Shown here one piece after another: positions 1 to 8,058 of a stretch of 28,706 nt of DNA; within the stretch, counting starts at the first letter, position 1; each line of letters opens with the position of its first letter. The stretch spans positions 1 to 28,706 of the forward strand of contig JAFYUD010000026.1 of the NCBI GenBank assembly GCA_017549665.1. Direction: 5' to 3'. This DNA is from Clostridia bacterium. GTDB lineage: Bacteria; Bacillota_A; Clostridia; Oscillospirales; Acutalibacteraceae. Below the pieces are notes generated by a model. The model was not told the origin of the DNA, searched no databases, and saw only the letters and a list, made by a program, of their open reading frames with translations. The position numbers and the translations under genes were made by a program.

Positions 1-1635
1 CCACATGGGGAATGCGCCTGCGTACTTTTCGATAAGGAGAGCAAGTGTTCTCTCGTAGCAGCCGATTGATGTTCTGTGAATGATATAAGGATTCTTCTTT
101 GAGCCGTCACGGTCAACGTATTCCATGCCGAACTTTTCAGCAAGCATCTGGTCAATCTGGATTGTGATAAGAGTATCTTCCTTGCCGTAAACATTCTTGA
201 TCTGAATGTCAAGCTTGGGACCGTAGAATGCAGCCTCACCGACACCGATTTTATATTCAATGCCGATATCGTCAAGGATTTCCTTCATCATGCCCTGAGC
301 TTCATCCCACTGCTCTGCAGTGCCGATGTACTTGTCTGTATCAGCGGGATCCCACTGTGAGAAACGGTATGAAACATCGTCGTAAAGACCGAGAGTCTTA
401 AGCATGAAGATGCAAAGGTCGAGACATCTCTTGAATTCGTCAGCAAGCTGCTCGGGGAGGCACATAAGGTGGCCTTCTGAGATTGTAAACTGACGCACAC
501 GGATAAGACCGTGCATTTCACCTGATGATTCATTTCTGAAAAGAGTTGAAGTTTCAGCAAGTCTCATGGGAAGATCACGGTATGATCTTGCTCTGTTGAG
601 GTATGCCTGATACTGGAAGGGACATGTCATGGGACGCAGTGCGAAAACTTCGTCGTCTGTTTCTTCGTCACCCATAACGAACATGCCGTCTTTATAATGA
701 TCCCAATGACCTGAAATCTTGTAAAGATCACTCTTTGCCATAAGGGGAGTCTTTGTACGTACCCAACCACGCTTTGTCTCTTCGTCTTCAACGAATCTCT
801 GAAGAGTCTGAACGATGAATGTACCCTTGGGAAGGAGGATGGGAAGTCCCTGACCGATTGTGTCAACAGTTGTGAAAAGCTCAAGCTCTCTGCCGAGTCT
901 GTTGTGGTCACGCTTCTTTGCTTCTTCCATTCTCAGAAGATGCTCTTCAAGGTCGGCATTCTTTGTGTAAGCTGTGCCGTAAACACGCTGAAGCATTTTC
1001 TTTGTGGAGTCACCTCTCCAGTAAGCACCTGTAGCAGAAGTGAGCTTGAATGCCTTTACTCTTGAAGTGTCGGGAATGTGAGGACCTGCGCAAAGCTCAA
1101 CAAATTCACCCTGCTTGAAGAATGAAATGTTTTCGCCCTTGCCTGCATGCTCCTGAATAAGCTCAACCTTGTAAGGCTCATCTTTTTCAGTCATCATTGC
1201 AATAGCTTCGTCAGGAGTCATCTCGAACTTTTCAAGCTGAAGACCTTCCTTGACGATTTTCTTCATCTCAGCCTCGATTTTTTCAAGAACCTCGGGAGTG
1301 AAGGGTGTATCTACGTCAAAATCATAGTAGAAGCCGTTGTCAATTGCAGGGCCGATAGCAAGCTTTGCCTTGGGGAAAAGTCTTTTTACAGCCTGAGCAA
1401 GAATGTGAGATGCTGTGTGACGGAAAGCCTTTTTGCCTTCTTCGTCGTCAAATGTGAGGATTTCGAGAGCGCAGTCCTTGTCAAGGACAGTGCGAAGGTC
1501 ACAGACCTCACCGTCAATTCTGCAAACGCAAGCAGCCTTGTAAAGTCCCATGCCGAGACTTTTTGCTACGTCAGCAGCAGTTACACCGGCGTCAAATTCC
1601 TTTACAACGCCGTCTTTAAGAGAAACATTAATCAT
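1..1635 (-). CDS. thrS: Threonyl-tRNA synthetase, 5' part (cut by window edge)
   Basis: Charges tRNA-Thr with threonine in the cytoplasm. The visible 545 residues begin with a TGS domain (about 1-60). The second editing domain follows, with the HxxxH motif at H73/H77 and a downstream CAGPH motif. The class II catalytic core then shows the motif-2 stretch FRNESSGE and the MTCP cysteine that usually binds zinc. The family is normally about 640 residues, so the end of the core and the C-terminal anticodon-binding domain lie outside the window. The ATG start at 1635 is preceded by a good GGAGG site. The gene is alone behind a T-box leader with a Thr specifier, which independently supports the assignment. 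It looks intact. Confidence 0.97.
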   Translation of the reverse strand, partial: MINVSLKDGVVKEFDAGVTAADVAKSLGMGLYKAACVCRIDGEVCDLRTVLDKDCALEILTFDDEEGKKAFRHTASHILAQAVKRLFPKAKLAIGPAIDNGFYYDFDVDTPFTPEVLEKIEAEMKKIVKEGLQLEKFEMTPDEAIAMMTEKDEPYKVELIQEHAGKGENISFFKQGEFVELCAGPHIPDTSRVKAFKLTSATGAYWRGDSTKKMLQRVYGTAYTKNADLEEHLLRMEEAKKRDHNRLGRELELFTTVDTIGQGLPILLPKGTFIVQTLQRFVEDEETKRGWVRTKTPLMAKSDLYKISGHWDHYKDGMFVMGDEETDDEVFALRPMTCPFQYQAYLNRARSYRDLPMRLAETSTLFRNESSGEMHGLIRVRQFTISEGHLMCLPEQLADEFKRCLDLCIFMLKTLGLYDDVSYRFSQWDPADTDKYIGTAEQWDEAQGMMKEILDDIGIEYKIGVGEAAFYGPKLDIQIKNVYGKEDTLITIQIDQMLAEKFGMEYVDRDGSKKNPYIIHRTSIGCYERTLALLIEKYAGAFPMW

Positions 1636-1660
1636 ATAATAACCTCCAGAATAATTTTAA

Positions 1661-1909
1661 AAATAAAAAAACTCCACCCCTGAAAAACTGGGATGAAGTA
1701 AAAACTCCACGGTTCCACCCGGATTACGGGTACAATGCACCCGTCACTCAAACGACTTTAACGCAGTCATACGGTTATCCTTAGCGCACGAAGCTTTTCG
1801 GAAACTCTCGGGAGTGGTAACATTATCATTAGTTTTATTCCGCTTACACCAATACGGAACTCTCTGTAAAAACTGCCGGTATGCCTTCTCCGTCAACAAT
1901 TTAGCCTAT
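1661..1909 (-). promoter_or_regulatory. T-box leader, threonine specifier ACC
   Basis: This transcribed leader of thrS senses uncharged tRNA-Thr and controls termination. On the minus strand it carries the stem I AG-bulge-like element GGTGTAAG (1843-1850), a specifier ACC followed by A (1816-1818), and the T-box sequence GGGTGGAACCGTGG (1707-1720). The T-box can pair in an antiterminator that competes with the terminator just downstream. ACC is a Thr codon, matching the gene it controls. The specifier position is read by eye from the motif layout; the T-box sequence itself is unambiguous. Confidence 0.93.
1664..1699 (-). terminator. T-box-controlled terminator before thrS
   Basis: The stem ACTTCATCCC pairs with GGGGTGGAGT (with G-U pairs) around a short loop and is followed by a run of T. 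It sits between the T-box sequence and the thrS ribosome site, as expected for the terminator arm of the switch. Confidence 0.88.
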
Positions 1910-1915
1910 GTAACT

Positions 1916-1943
1916 ATTATAAACACTTATTGAGAAAAGTCAA
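1916..1943 (-). promoter_or_regulatory. Sigma-A-type promoter of thrS
   Basis: The -35 box TTGACT (1938-1943) and -10 box TATAAT (1916-1921) are separated by 16 bp. Transcription would start a few bases upstream of the T-box stem I. Confidence 0.85.
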
Positions 1944-1949
1944 GAGGAA

Positions 1950-1982
1950 AAATAAAAACGGCATTTTCTGAAGAAAATACCG
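1950..1982 (-). terminator. Terminator after the small lipoprotein gene
   Basis: On the minus strand, CGGTATTTTC and GAAAATGCCG form a hairpin with one mismatch and a four-base loop, followed by TTTTTATTTTT. It lies about 20 bp past the stop of the gene at 2004-2414 and insulates it from the thrS promoter. Confidence 0.8.
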
Positions 1983-2003
1983 TCAATTGTATTTATTTGG
2001 ATG

Positions 2004-2414
2004 TTACTGATTGATATGTGTATTCGCAACAGAAAACGCAACGTTATCCGTTGAAGCTGATTCCACCTGAGGATTTTTATAAGCAGCATTTATTACTTTT
2101 TCTGCATTTTCTTTTGTCGGTTCTTTGAGTTCCAATTTAAGAGCCTGTTGCCAGTATTCCATGTTAAAACCTGATATATCGTCACCGGGGTTGATTTGAT
2201 TGATTATTTCAACAGATTTAACCAATTTTTTATCAAAATCTTCGGGGTGATATTCCTTTCCGATTTCCGAATATTCCTTTTTTATCAGTACATATACGGT
2301 GTATTCATGAGAATCTGTTTCCGTTTCATTCATCAGAACAGAGGTGGTATGTGTACATGAAGAAAGCAAAAACAGAATTATAATAAAAAAACTCGAAATA
2401 ATTATTTTTTTCAT
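2004..2414 (-). CDS. Small lipoprotein of unknown function
   Basis: A 136-residue protein with a type II signal peptide: MKKII, a hydrophobic stretch, and lipobox LSSC with lipidation expected at C20. It is therefore probably anchored on the outer face of the membrane. The mature part is acidic and Lys-rich, contains no cysteine, and has no motif I recognise. A good GGAGG site precedes the ATG. It lies 97 bp downstream of a membrane-protein gene on the same strand, and the pair is bounded by terminators, so they are probably co-transcribed. Function is not assignable from sequence. Confidence 0.75.
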   Translation of the reverse strand: MKKIIISSFFIIILFLLSSCTHTTSVLMNETETDSHEYTVYVLIKKEYSEIGKEYHPEDFDKKLVKSVEIINQINPGDDISGFNMEYWQQALKLELKEPTKENAEKVINAAYKNPQVESASTDNVAFSVANTHINQ

Positions 2415-2511
2415 ATAATTTCCTCCGATTCTTGTGTTTAGCGATTCAGTTAACTGTGCAGAAATTTGTAATATTTTTCCGGAATCACTTGCCGAAATAA
2501 ATAGGGAAATG

Positions 2512-2940
2512 TTATGCCTTTCGGAATAATCGGTACAATTCTCTGAAAAGTAAAAAATAAATCACAATGAATACAGCAATTAAAATGACATTGAAAATTT
2601 TTGCTGCTGATAATGAAGCCGGGTCTGATATATACGCAGCCGCATAGAAAGAAATTATCTGCCATACGGGAATAGCAGTAATCACACTGCGTAACATGAC
2701 TGTGGTGTCTTTTCTGTAGAAAATCCATATGATTGCAGCTATTATAAAAGCAGCAGGAATGAAAATGAATAAAGGCAGAATAATACCGTCGTTAAAGAAA
2801 TAGCTGTACCAACCTATTGAATGTATGAATGAAGATACAAATGAAATTGATGAACAGGTGAAAATAAAGAAATATGTCAGACCGCATGTCAGGTATAACA
2901 TCAGTAAAGCTGCAATTGCCTTTTTGATTGATTTCTGCAT
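2512..2940 (-). CDS. Four-helix membrane protein, unknown
   Basis: A 142-residue, very hydrophobic protein with about four predicted transmembrane segments (roughly 8-32, 49-74, 84-102 and 111-133), rich in Ile, Phe and Ala. Short basic loops (FYRKD near residue 75, RLFRKA at the end) suggest cytoplasmic sides. An AGGAGG site lies just upstream of the ATG. No catalytic or binding motif is visible and I do not recognise the family. It is followed by the lipoprotein gene, and the two may work together at the membrane (inference from position only). An overlapping frame at 2450-2728 is less convincing. Confidence 0.72.
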   Translation of the reverse strand: MQKSIKKAIAALLMLYLTCGLTYFFIFTCSSISFVSSFIHSIGWYSYFFNDGIILPLFIFIPAAFIIAAIIWIFYRKDTTVMLRSVITAIPVWQIISFYAAAYISDPASLSAAKIFNVILIAVFIVIYFLLFRELYRLFRKA

Positions 2941-2982
2941 AATGCTTCCTCCTTGATATCTTTTTCGGGTATCCCCATTTAT

Positions 2983-3011
2983 ATTAAATCATGTATTCAA
3001 TAAGTTTGCAA
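2983..3011 (-). promoter_or_regulatory. Probable promoter of the membrane protein/lipoprotein pair
   Basis: TTGCAA (3006-3011) and TTTAAT (2983-2988) are spaced 17 bp apart on the minus strand, 43 bp upstream of the ATG at 2940. Both boxes deviate from consensus, so this is a moderate call. Confidence 0.5.
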
Positions 3012-3032
3012 GAATTTTGTTGAAAAATGCAG

Positions 3033-3049
3033 CGCAACAATTTGTTGCG
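3033..3049. repeat. Perfect 17-bp palindrome, possible operator
   Basis: CGCAACAA and TTGTTGCG flank a single central T. The palindrome lies about 22 bp upstream of the putative -35 box of the gene pair to its left and just past the terminator of the AAA+ operon. No T run follows it on the minus strand, so it is unlikely to be a second terminator. A dimeric regulator site is the simplest reading; no regulator gene is nearby. Confidence 0.5.
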
Positions 3050-3053
3050 TAAT

Positions 3054-3086
3054 AAAAAAACACTGTCTGCGTGATACAGACAGTGT
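3054..3086 (-). terminator. Terminator of the AAA+ operon
   Basis: The perfect 10-bp stem ACACTGTCTG/CAGACAGTGT with a 7-base loop is followed on the minus strand by TTTTTTATT. It sits a few bases past the last gene of the five-gene operon. Confidence 0.92.
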
Positions 3087-3092
3087 CTGAAA

Positions 3093-3581
3093 TTAACAGG
3101 GAACGACGGAAACTGTGCCGTTTGCACTGATGCATCTGCAGCAGTCCACATATACCTCAATAAAGCTGTAGCCGCCACGGATTGCAACTGCTCTTGCTTT
3201 TTCGAGACCGCCGGGAAGCGGCTGACCTGCTTTATAATGCTCGATAATATTTCCTGTCATGTCCATTGTATGCACTTCGTAAGGTGCGCCCAGATAGCAC
3301 TTGGAAACATAACCGAGAAGCACGCCTGTAAGCTCCACCTCGGGAAATTCAGCCTTGATTGCATCGATGATTTCATTGACCTGATGCTCGCTGTGAGTAT
3401 GTCCGCCTGCGTCAAGCTTTGTCATGGCATCCATGTACTGCTTTGAACGGGGCTGTCTGAGCATACGGTCGAGAGCCACCTTGTCAATTGTTTCTGCCTT
3501 TTTCTTGGGGGCTTCGTATGTGGCACTGAGAATATTATCTGTCCTGCCTGCGTTTGTGCGGTTTATCATTGGCTTTGGCAT
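3093..3581 (-). CDS. Small unknown protein with Cys-rich C-terminus, last gene of AAA+ operon
   Basis: A 162-residue soluble protein I do not recognise. The first 55 residues are basic and probably flexible. A HTHSEH motif occurs at 61-66 and a mixed alpha/beta region follows, with a GVLLGY strand (86-91) and a segment around LPGGLEKARAVA (122-133). The end is cysteine-rich: CCRC at 147-150 and a terminal Cys at 162, plus C95. The histidines and cysteines could bind metal (inference). It starts 13 bp after the AAA+ ATPase gene behind an AAAGGTGA site and ends at the operon terminator. It could be a substrate or adaptor of the ATPase, but nothing in the sequence proves this. Confidence 0.78.
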   Translation of the reverse strand: MPKPMINRTNAGRTDNILSATYEAPKKKAETIDKVALDRMLRQPRSKQYMDAMTKLDAGGHTHSEHQVNEIIDAIKAEFPEVELTGVLLGYVSKCYLGAPYEVHTMDMTGNIIEHYKAGQPLPGGLEKARAVAIRGGYSFIEVYVDCCRCISANGTVSVVPC

Positions 3582-3594
3582 AATTGTTCACCTT

Positions 3595-5169
3595 TTAAAC
3601 AAGCACTTTTCGTGTCTTCATGCCTGTGGATTTCTGTGAAAGAGCCTCGCTGCCGATGGGCTTGCCTGATGCGGGTACTGCTCTTTCCTTACCCCAGTCA
3701 CGGATAGCCTCGATTTTTTCAGGACTTGTCTGTGAAAGAGGAACAACGTTATTGAATGCGTTGACTATATTTTCCTGACTGAGATCGAAATTGGGATTTG
3801 CGATCTGTCTGTATGCAAGGTCTCTTACAGTTGACTCAAGGTCAGCGCCTGTGAAGCCTTCTGTCTGTTCAACGATTGTGTCAGCGAAGGGTCCTGCGAA
3901 GTTAACCTTGAGGTATTTTCTCATGTAGAGTGAAAGAATGTCACGTCTTTCGTCAGCTGTGGGAAGATCGATGAAGAAAAGCTCATCGAATCTGCCTCGT
4001 CTGAGCAATTCAGAGGGAAGCATTGAAACATCGTTTGCTGTTGCAACAACAAATACCTGTTTCTTGCATTCCTGAAGCCAGAAAAGGAACTGACCGACCA
4101 TTCTTGTTGAAACGCCGCCGTCATTTGAGCTGCCTGCACCTGAAAGACCTTTTTCAATTTCGTCGATCCAGAGAATACAGGGTGAAACGTTTTCTGCTGT
4201 TGTAAGTGCATCCTTGAGCTGCTGCTCTGACTGACCTACATAGCTGCCCTGAACGGTTGCGAAATCAAGTCTGTAAAGAGGAAGCTTCCAGTTTGCGGAA
4301 ATTGACTTTGCAGAAAGAGACTTACCGCATCCGGGAACACCAACCAGAAGAATACCTCTGGGAGGCTGAAGTCCCTTTGACTTAAGCTCATCTCTCTTTT
4401 CGGGAGTGAGAAGCTCTTTCTTTTCGTCGAGCCATTTTCTCAGTCCCATAAGACCGCCCACATCCTTGACACTTTCGTCAACATCGATCTTTTCAAGACC
4501 TGAGATGTCAGAGAACAGTCTGTCTTTTGCGTATTTCAGCTCTTCAAGGTCTTCTTTCGTGATGCACTTGTTTGCAATAAGCGCAGCGATGACATTTTCA
4601 GCTTCGATACGTGTGACACCTGTAAGTGTGGATGCAGCTTCACGGATATCTGTGATATCCCACTCGATGGGGATTTCCATACGGTAGTCGTCGATATAGT
4701 CCTTGATGATTGCAAACATTTCTTCCTCGCTGGGAAGGTCGATGGTAACGATCATGCCCTGACGCTGAAGCTGATTCCATACGGAATTGTTAACGAGGAC
4801 GATAACAACGCCGCCTGTCTCGTTTGCAAGGTTTACAAGGTCAAGAAGCTGACGGGAGTCTGCGTTGTCAGTGCTGATGTCCTGAATTTCAGTAAGGACG
4901 AGAGTGACATTCTGCTTGCGCTTCATCTGGTCACTGATTGTGTCGATTGCGCTGTAAACAGATCTGTCATCACTGATGACCTTTTCGGTTGATATATCGT
5001 AAAGACCCTTTGAAAGAGTGTGTACAAGGAACGGAAGCTGTAATTCTTCTGAAATTTCCTTGAGAACATTGAGTGCTCTTGCTCTTTCAATGGTGTTGAT
5101 TGCAATGAAGGGAATTCTTGCAATAGAATATCTTCTCAGCAATTCCTTGCTTTTTGCAATGTCGCTCAT
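3595..5169 (-). CDS. Ycf46-like AAA+ ATPase
   Basis: A 524-residue cytoplasmic ATPase of the AAA+ superfamily. The N-terminal part (about 1-165) resembles the degenerate ATPase-like domain of Ycf46-type proteins (IARIPFIAINTIERARAL, then VTLVLTEIQDIS). A linker leads to a full AAA domain: Walker A GVPGCGKS (277-284), Walker B ILWIDE (332-337), sensor 1 ATAND (376-380), arginine-finger region LRRGRFDE (389-396) and sensor 2 GFTGADLE (438-445). All catalytic residues are present, so it should hydrolyse ATP. Such proteins usually remodel or unfold partner proteins as rings. The tail (480-524) is basic and likely disordered. It is the fourth gene of a five-gene operon; the neighbours are plausible partners or substrates. 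Confidence 0.93.
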   Translation of the reverse strand: MSDIAKSKELLRRYSIARIPFIAINTIERARALNVLKEISEELQLPFLVHTLSKGLYDISTEKVISDDRSVYSAIDTISDQMKRKQNVTLVLTEIQDISTDNADSRQLLDLVNLANETGGVVIVLVNNSVWNQLQRQGMIVTIDLPSEEEMFAIIKDYIDDYRMEIPIEWDITDIREAASTLTGVTRIEAENVIAALIANKCITKEDLEELKYAKDRLFSDISGLEKIDVDESVKDVGGLMGLRKWLDEKKELLTPEKRDELKSKGLQPPRGILLVGVPGCGKSLSAKSISANWKLPLYRLDFATVQGSYVGQSEQQLKDALTTAENVSPCILWIDEIEKGLSGAGSSNDGGVSTRMVGQFLFWLQECKKQVFVVATANDVSMLPSELLRRGRFDELFFIDLPTADERRDILSLYMRKYLKVNFAGPFADTIVEQTEGFTGADLESTVRDLAYRQIANPNFDLSQENIVNAFNNVVPLSQTSPEKIEAIRDWGKERAVPASGKPIGSEALSQKSTGMKTRKVLV

Positions 5170-5186
5170 GATTAAAATTCTCCTTT

Positions 5187-5648
5187 TTAAAGTGCATTGA
5201 CGCGGTTGTTTCTTACAATACTTGCAAGCTTGCCTGTACGGTCATTTCTTGCAGAATCCTCGAGGGATTTCTGAATTTTATCAGCCTGCTCAAGGACGAG
5301 TCTGCGGTACTGCGTACGGTCCTCTGCAGGAATTGCAGGAAGGCTGATAGCCTTTGCAAGAAATCCCATTTCCTTACGCAATGCCATCAGCGCTCTGACG
5401 ATAACGCTTTCCTGACCGCCTGCTCTGCTCATTTCCTTCTGGAATCTGTCTGTTGCGGCGTTCATTCTTGCGTTGATTGTGTCAACGAGCTTTCTTGCGA
5501 AACGCTCTGCAACGCCTGACTGCCATTCAATTGTTCCGTTGAGCATTGCTTCGAGAACAGCATCATCGTTTGTTCTCGCAGCAAGCATATCAAGTACTGT
5601 AACCCATTCTGCGTATGTACGAGGAGGGTTTATAGCTGACGGATTCAT
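5187..5648 (-). CDS. Small helical protein of AAA+ operon, unknown
   Basis: A 153-residue protein that appears almost entirely alpha-helical, rich in Ala, Arg, Leu and Glu, with no cysteine and no membrane segment. A conserved-looking TYAEWVTVLDML lies near the N-terminus. Helices around 40-85 and 110-135 have heptad-like spacing and could form a bundle. Its AGGAG site lies inside the last codons of the upstream zinc-ribbon gene (3-bp gap), so translation of the two is probably coupled. An adaptor or structural role beside the ATPase is inferred from position only. Confidence 0.8.
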   Translation of the reverse strand: MNPSAINPPRTYAEWVTVLDMLAARTNDDAVLEAMLNGTIEWQSGVAERFARKLVDTINARMNAATDRFQKEMSRAGGQESVIVRALMALRKEMGFLAKAISLPAIPAEDRTQYRRLVLEQADKIQKSLEDSARNDRTGKLASIVRNNRVNAL

Positions 5649-5651
5649 GGA

Positions 5652-6266
5652 TTAATGTCTTCTCCTTTTTACTGCAGTGAGAGGAGGTTCAATGCTCCAC
5701 TCGGGAAGTCCCTGTGCAAATACACTTTCAGGCTCTTCATATTTTTCTTCAACTACGACCTTTGCTTCCTTTTCGGGCTTAGCTTCAACTGAGCCGAATG
5801 CAGGTGCATTGTCGTTTGCTTTTTTAGGCGCTTCAATTGTTGAGAATGCTGCTGAAGCAGGCTTTTCCTCTGCGGGAGCAAATGCCTGAGTTTCAGCCTT
5901 TGCTTCACCCATTGCGCCGAATGCTGCGGGGGCAGCCTCTTCAACGGGAGCGAATGAAGCGGGTGCAGCTTCCTCTACGGGAGCAAATGAAGCAGGTGCT
6001 TCGTCAGCATAGGGATCGAAAACTGCAGTTGCTTCGGGCATTTTTTCCTCTGCAGGAGCAAAAGCGTTGTTTGCGGGTGCTGCTTCTTCAACAGGTGCAA
6101 ACGCATTGTTTGCGGGAGTTGTATCTTCAACAGGTGCAAATGCACTGGCTGCAGGAGCCTGATTGAGCTTTGTACCGCAGCCGTTACAGAATTTTGCGCC
6201 GGGTTTTACAGGTTTGTTACAATTGGGACAAACCGGTGCTGCATTATTTAAAGTATTAGCGTCCAT
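5652..6266 (-). CDS. Zinc-ribbon protein with Ala/Pro/Glu repeats
   Basis: A 204-residue protein. Residues about 13-32 form a zinc ribbon of the form CPNCNKPVKPGAKFCNGCG (two CxxC pairs). Then come imperfect repeats of the type FAPVEEAAPA/NNAFAPVEE (about 40-130), followed by Ala/Glu/Lys-rich sequence that is probably disordered. The C-terminus is different in character: a short motif with LPEWSIEPP and ending KRRRH, which may be a docking peptide. There is no signal peptide or membrane segment, so it is cytoplasmic. A strong AGGAGG site precedes the ATG. It sits between the membrane protein and the helical protein and could act as a flexible tether in the same complex (inference). Confidence 0.85.
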   Translation of the reverse strand: MDANTLNNAAPVCPNCNKPVKPGAKFCNGCGTKLNQAPAASAFAPVEDTTPANNAFAPVEEAAPANNAFAPAEEKMPEATAVFDPYADEAPASFAPVEEAAPASFAPVEEAAPAAFGAMGEAKAETQAFAPAEEKPASAAFSTIEAPKKANDNAPAFGSVEAKPEKEAKVVVEEKYEEPESVFAQGLPEWSIEPPLTAVKRRRH

Positions 6267-6284
6267 TATATTGTCCTCCTGAAA

Positions 6285-8012
6285 TTAAACATTGATACGT
6301 CTGGGTGTGTTTGCAAGCTTTCTGATGTACTGATCAGGTGTGAGTTCCTCAAGGAATGTTACAACCTTTTCGCTTTCAGCATCAGTTGTTGCAAATTCAG
6401 CTCTGTAGTCAACGACTTCTGCAAGGATCGCACGGATAATGATAATGCCGTTCTTGCGTCGTTCTTCAAACTGAGCTTCGATGTTCTGACGGTTTGTTTC
6501 AACTGTCTTTTTCTTCTTGAAATGCATACCGATAAGTACGCCGCCGATAATTGCAACGACTATTGCCAGCGCCCATGAAACGGTAAAGCCGAGGATGATG
6601 CCGAGTACGATGATACCGATTCCGATAAAGTGGCTGATGTTGTCAAAGCCTGACATTACGCACTTGCTGAGTGCGTCAGCCTTTTCTCTGTCTGTGTGAG
6701 CATTGAAGCCTGCGATCATTGCTGTCTCGTTCTGACCGTCAGTTGTGATTGCCTTGAATGTATCAATCGTGACCTGAATTTCATTGGGAACATGCATACG
6801 GTTCTTTGCAACAACGTCGTTGTATGCGTCCTGAATCCAGGGCTTTGAGAGTGCGATTGCAAATTTCTGTGTGGAAACACTTGCATTTGAGCTTTCAGGC
6901 TTCATAGCAGCGTCTGTGAGAAGCTGAGTGAAATCCTTGTGTGTTTCAAATGCTGATTCTTCAAGATCCATGTGCTGCTGAGCAATTTTTGTGTCACCGT
7001 TGAACTGAACAACAAATTCATGGTATCTCTTCTCTTTCTTGAGAGGAAGCTCCTCATCGTCATAATCAGTAACAAGGCTGTCGAGAGTTTCATCAAGCTG
7101 AACCTTCAGTGCGGCTGTTGAATCCTTCTGCTCATAAATATTAATGAAGTATGCAAGAAGGTCTGCATGAAGTCTTGCACCTTCCATAACCTCTTTGAGG
7201 ACAGGCCATGTGGGGCTGTACTTGGGAAGATATTTGTAGTTTGTATCGCCGAGAGGCTTTTTCTTGAGGTTGATAGCATCAGACCACTGCTTTGTCTGCT
7301 GTTCAACAAATCCGGGCTTCTCTGAAAGATGCTCAAGCCATGTGTCGATCTGCTTTGAGATAAGACCGTCAGTATCAGCACCGAGAAGACCTGATGCGAA
7401 AGCATCAAGGATAATGATAGTCTTTCTGTCAAGATTTGCTTCGTCCTGATTTTCAAGATATCTTCTTGTCCACTTGAGTGAAGCTGCCTTACGGTCTGCA
7501 CGGCGGCAGATAAGTGCGAAGAAGAGAGAAGTCTTTTCGTCGTTTCTCTTTATAGCTTCCTTGAGAGCCTTGTCTGCAAGCTCGGGATCATTATTGATCC
7601 ATGCTGCAAGAGCAACAAGACAGGGAGCAAGCCAGTAGCCGGGAGTTGAAATCATAATTTCTTCAGATGCGTTGCTGATGACATCCTTCTTAACGATGCC
7701 AAGGTCGTCAGCCTGAAGAATACCTGTTGTGTGTCTTCTTACGATATCGTAGTGACCGAAGCGCTTTTCGATATCCTGATTGAGCTGAATGATTCTCTGC
7801 TGTGAATTCTGCTTGTTGTTAGCCTTCATCTGTTCGCCTACAAAGCTGTAGAAATCTTCAGCAAGCTTCTGAACCTCATCGTAAACAGTTGAAATGTTGT
7901 CGTTGACAGTGCTCACGTTTGAGTGAAGCACGTCAAGTTCGTTGTTGATAGCTTTCAGATTGTTTTCAATGGTTCTCAGGTCCGCAGGATGTATGGATAC
8001 TACGTCTGCCAT
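6285..8012 (-). CDS. Coiled-coil membrane protein, first gene of AAA+ operon
   Basis: A 575-residue protein of unrecognised family. The N-terminal 10-90 is heptad-like coiled coil (LRTIENNLKAINNELDVL and on). A large helical middle region (about 90-450) follows. A hydrophobic hairpin of two short membrane segments lies at about 462-496, ending in HFKKKK. A C-terminal helical domain of about 75 residues ends PRRINV. With one hairpin, both large parts would be on the same side, probably the cytoplasm. The ATG at 8012 is chosen because GGAGG sits 11 bases upstream; a TTG 18 bases further upstream overlaps that site and is unlikely to be the start. As first gene and only membrane protein of the operon, it is a candidate membrane anchor for the AAA+ ATPase (inference). 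Confidence 0.85.
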   Translation of the reverse strand: MADVVSIHPADLRTIENNLKAINNELDVLHSNVSTVNDNISTVYDEVQKLAEDFYSFVGEQMKANNKQNSQQRIIQLNQDIEKRFGHYDIVRRHTTGILQADDLGIVKKDVISNASEEIMISTPGYWLAPCLVALAAWINNDPELADKALKEAIKRNDEKTSLFFALICRRADRKAASLKWTRRYLENQDEANLDRKTIIILDAFASGLLGADTDGLISKQIDTWLEHLSEKPGFVEQQTKQWSDAINLKKKPLGDTNYKYLPKYSPTWPVLKEVMEGARLHADLLAYFINIYEQKDSTAALKVQLDETLDSLVTDYDDEELPLKKEKRYHEFVVQFNGDTKIAQQHMDLEESAFETHKDFTQLLTDAAMKPESSNASVSTQKFAIALSKPWIQDAYNDVVAKNRMHVPNEIQVTIDTFKAITTDGQNETAMIAGFNAHTDREKADALSKCVMSGFDNISHFIGIGIIVLGIILGFTVSWALAIVVAIIGGVLIGMHFKKKKTVETNRQNIEAQFEERRKNGIIIIRAILAEVVDYRAEFATTDAESEKVVTFLEELTPDQYIRKLANTPRRINV

Positions 8013-8058
8013 GTGTACATCAACCTCCAAAAAGTTAGTGTTTTTTTACTGTGAATGC

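Noticed and set aside
1147..1683. A 178-codon frame on the plus strand opposite thrS
   Set aside because: It lies fully antisense to the thrS start and T-box leader, has no ribosome site and gives a Cys/Phe-rich composition typical of a shadow frame.
2450..2728. A 92-codon minus-strand frame overlapping the four-helix membrane protein
   Set aside because: It overlaps a frame with a strong AGGAGG site and a clear membrane-protein composition, and itself lacks a ribosome site.
5837..6166. A plus-strand frame of 109 codons opposite the zinc-ribbon repeat gene
   Set aside because: Its Leu/Arg/Gln repeats are just the antisense of the FAPVEE repeats; no start signal.
5700..6170. Short repeats that could be mistaken for a CRISPR or VNTR array
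   Set aside because: They are in-frame codon repeats of a coding region, unequal in length and without unique spacers.
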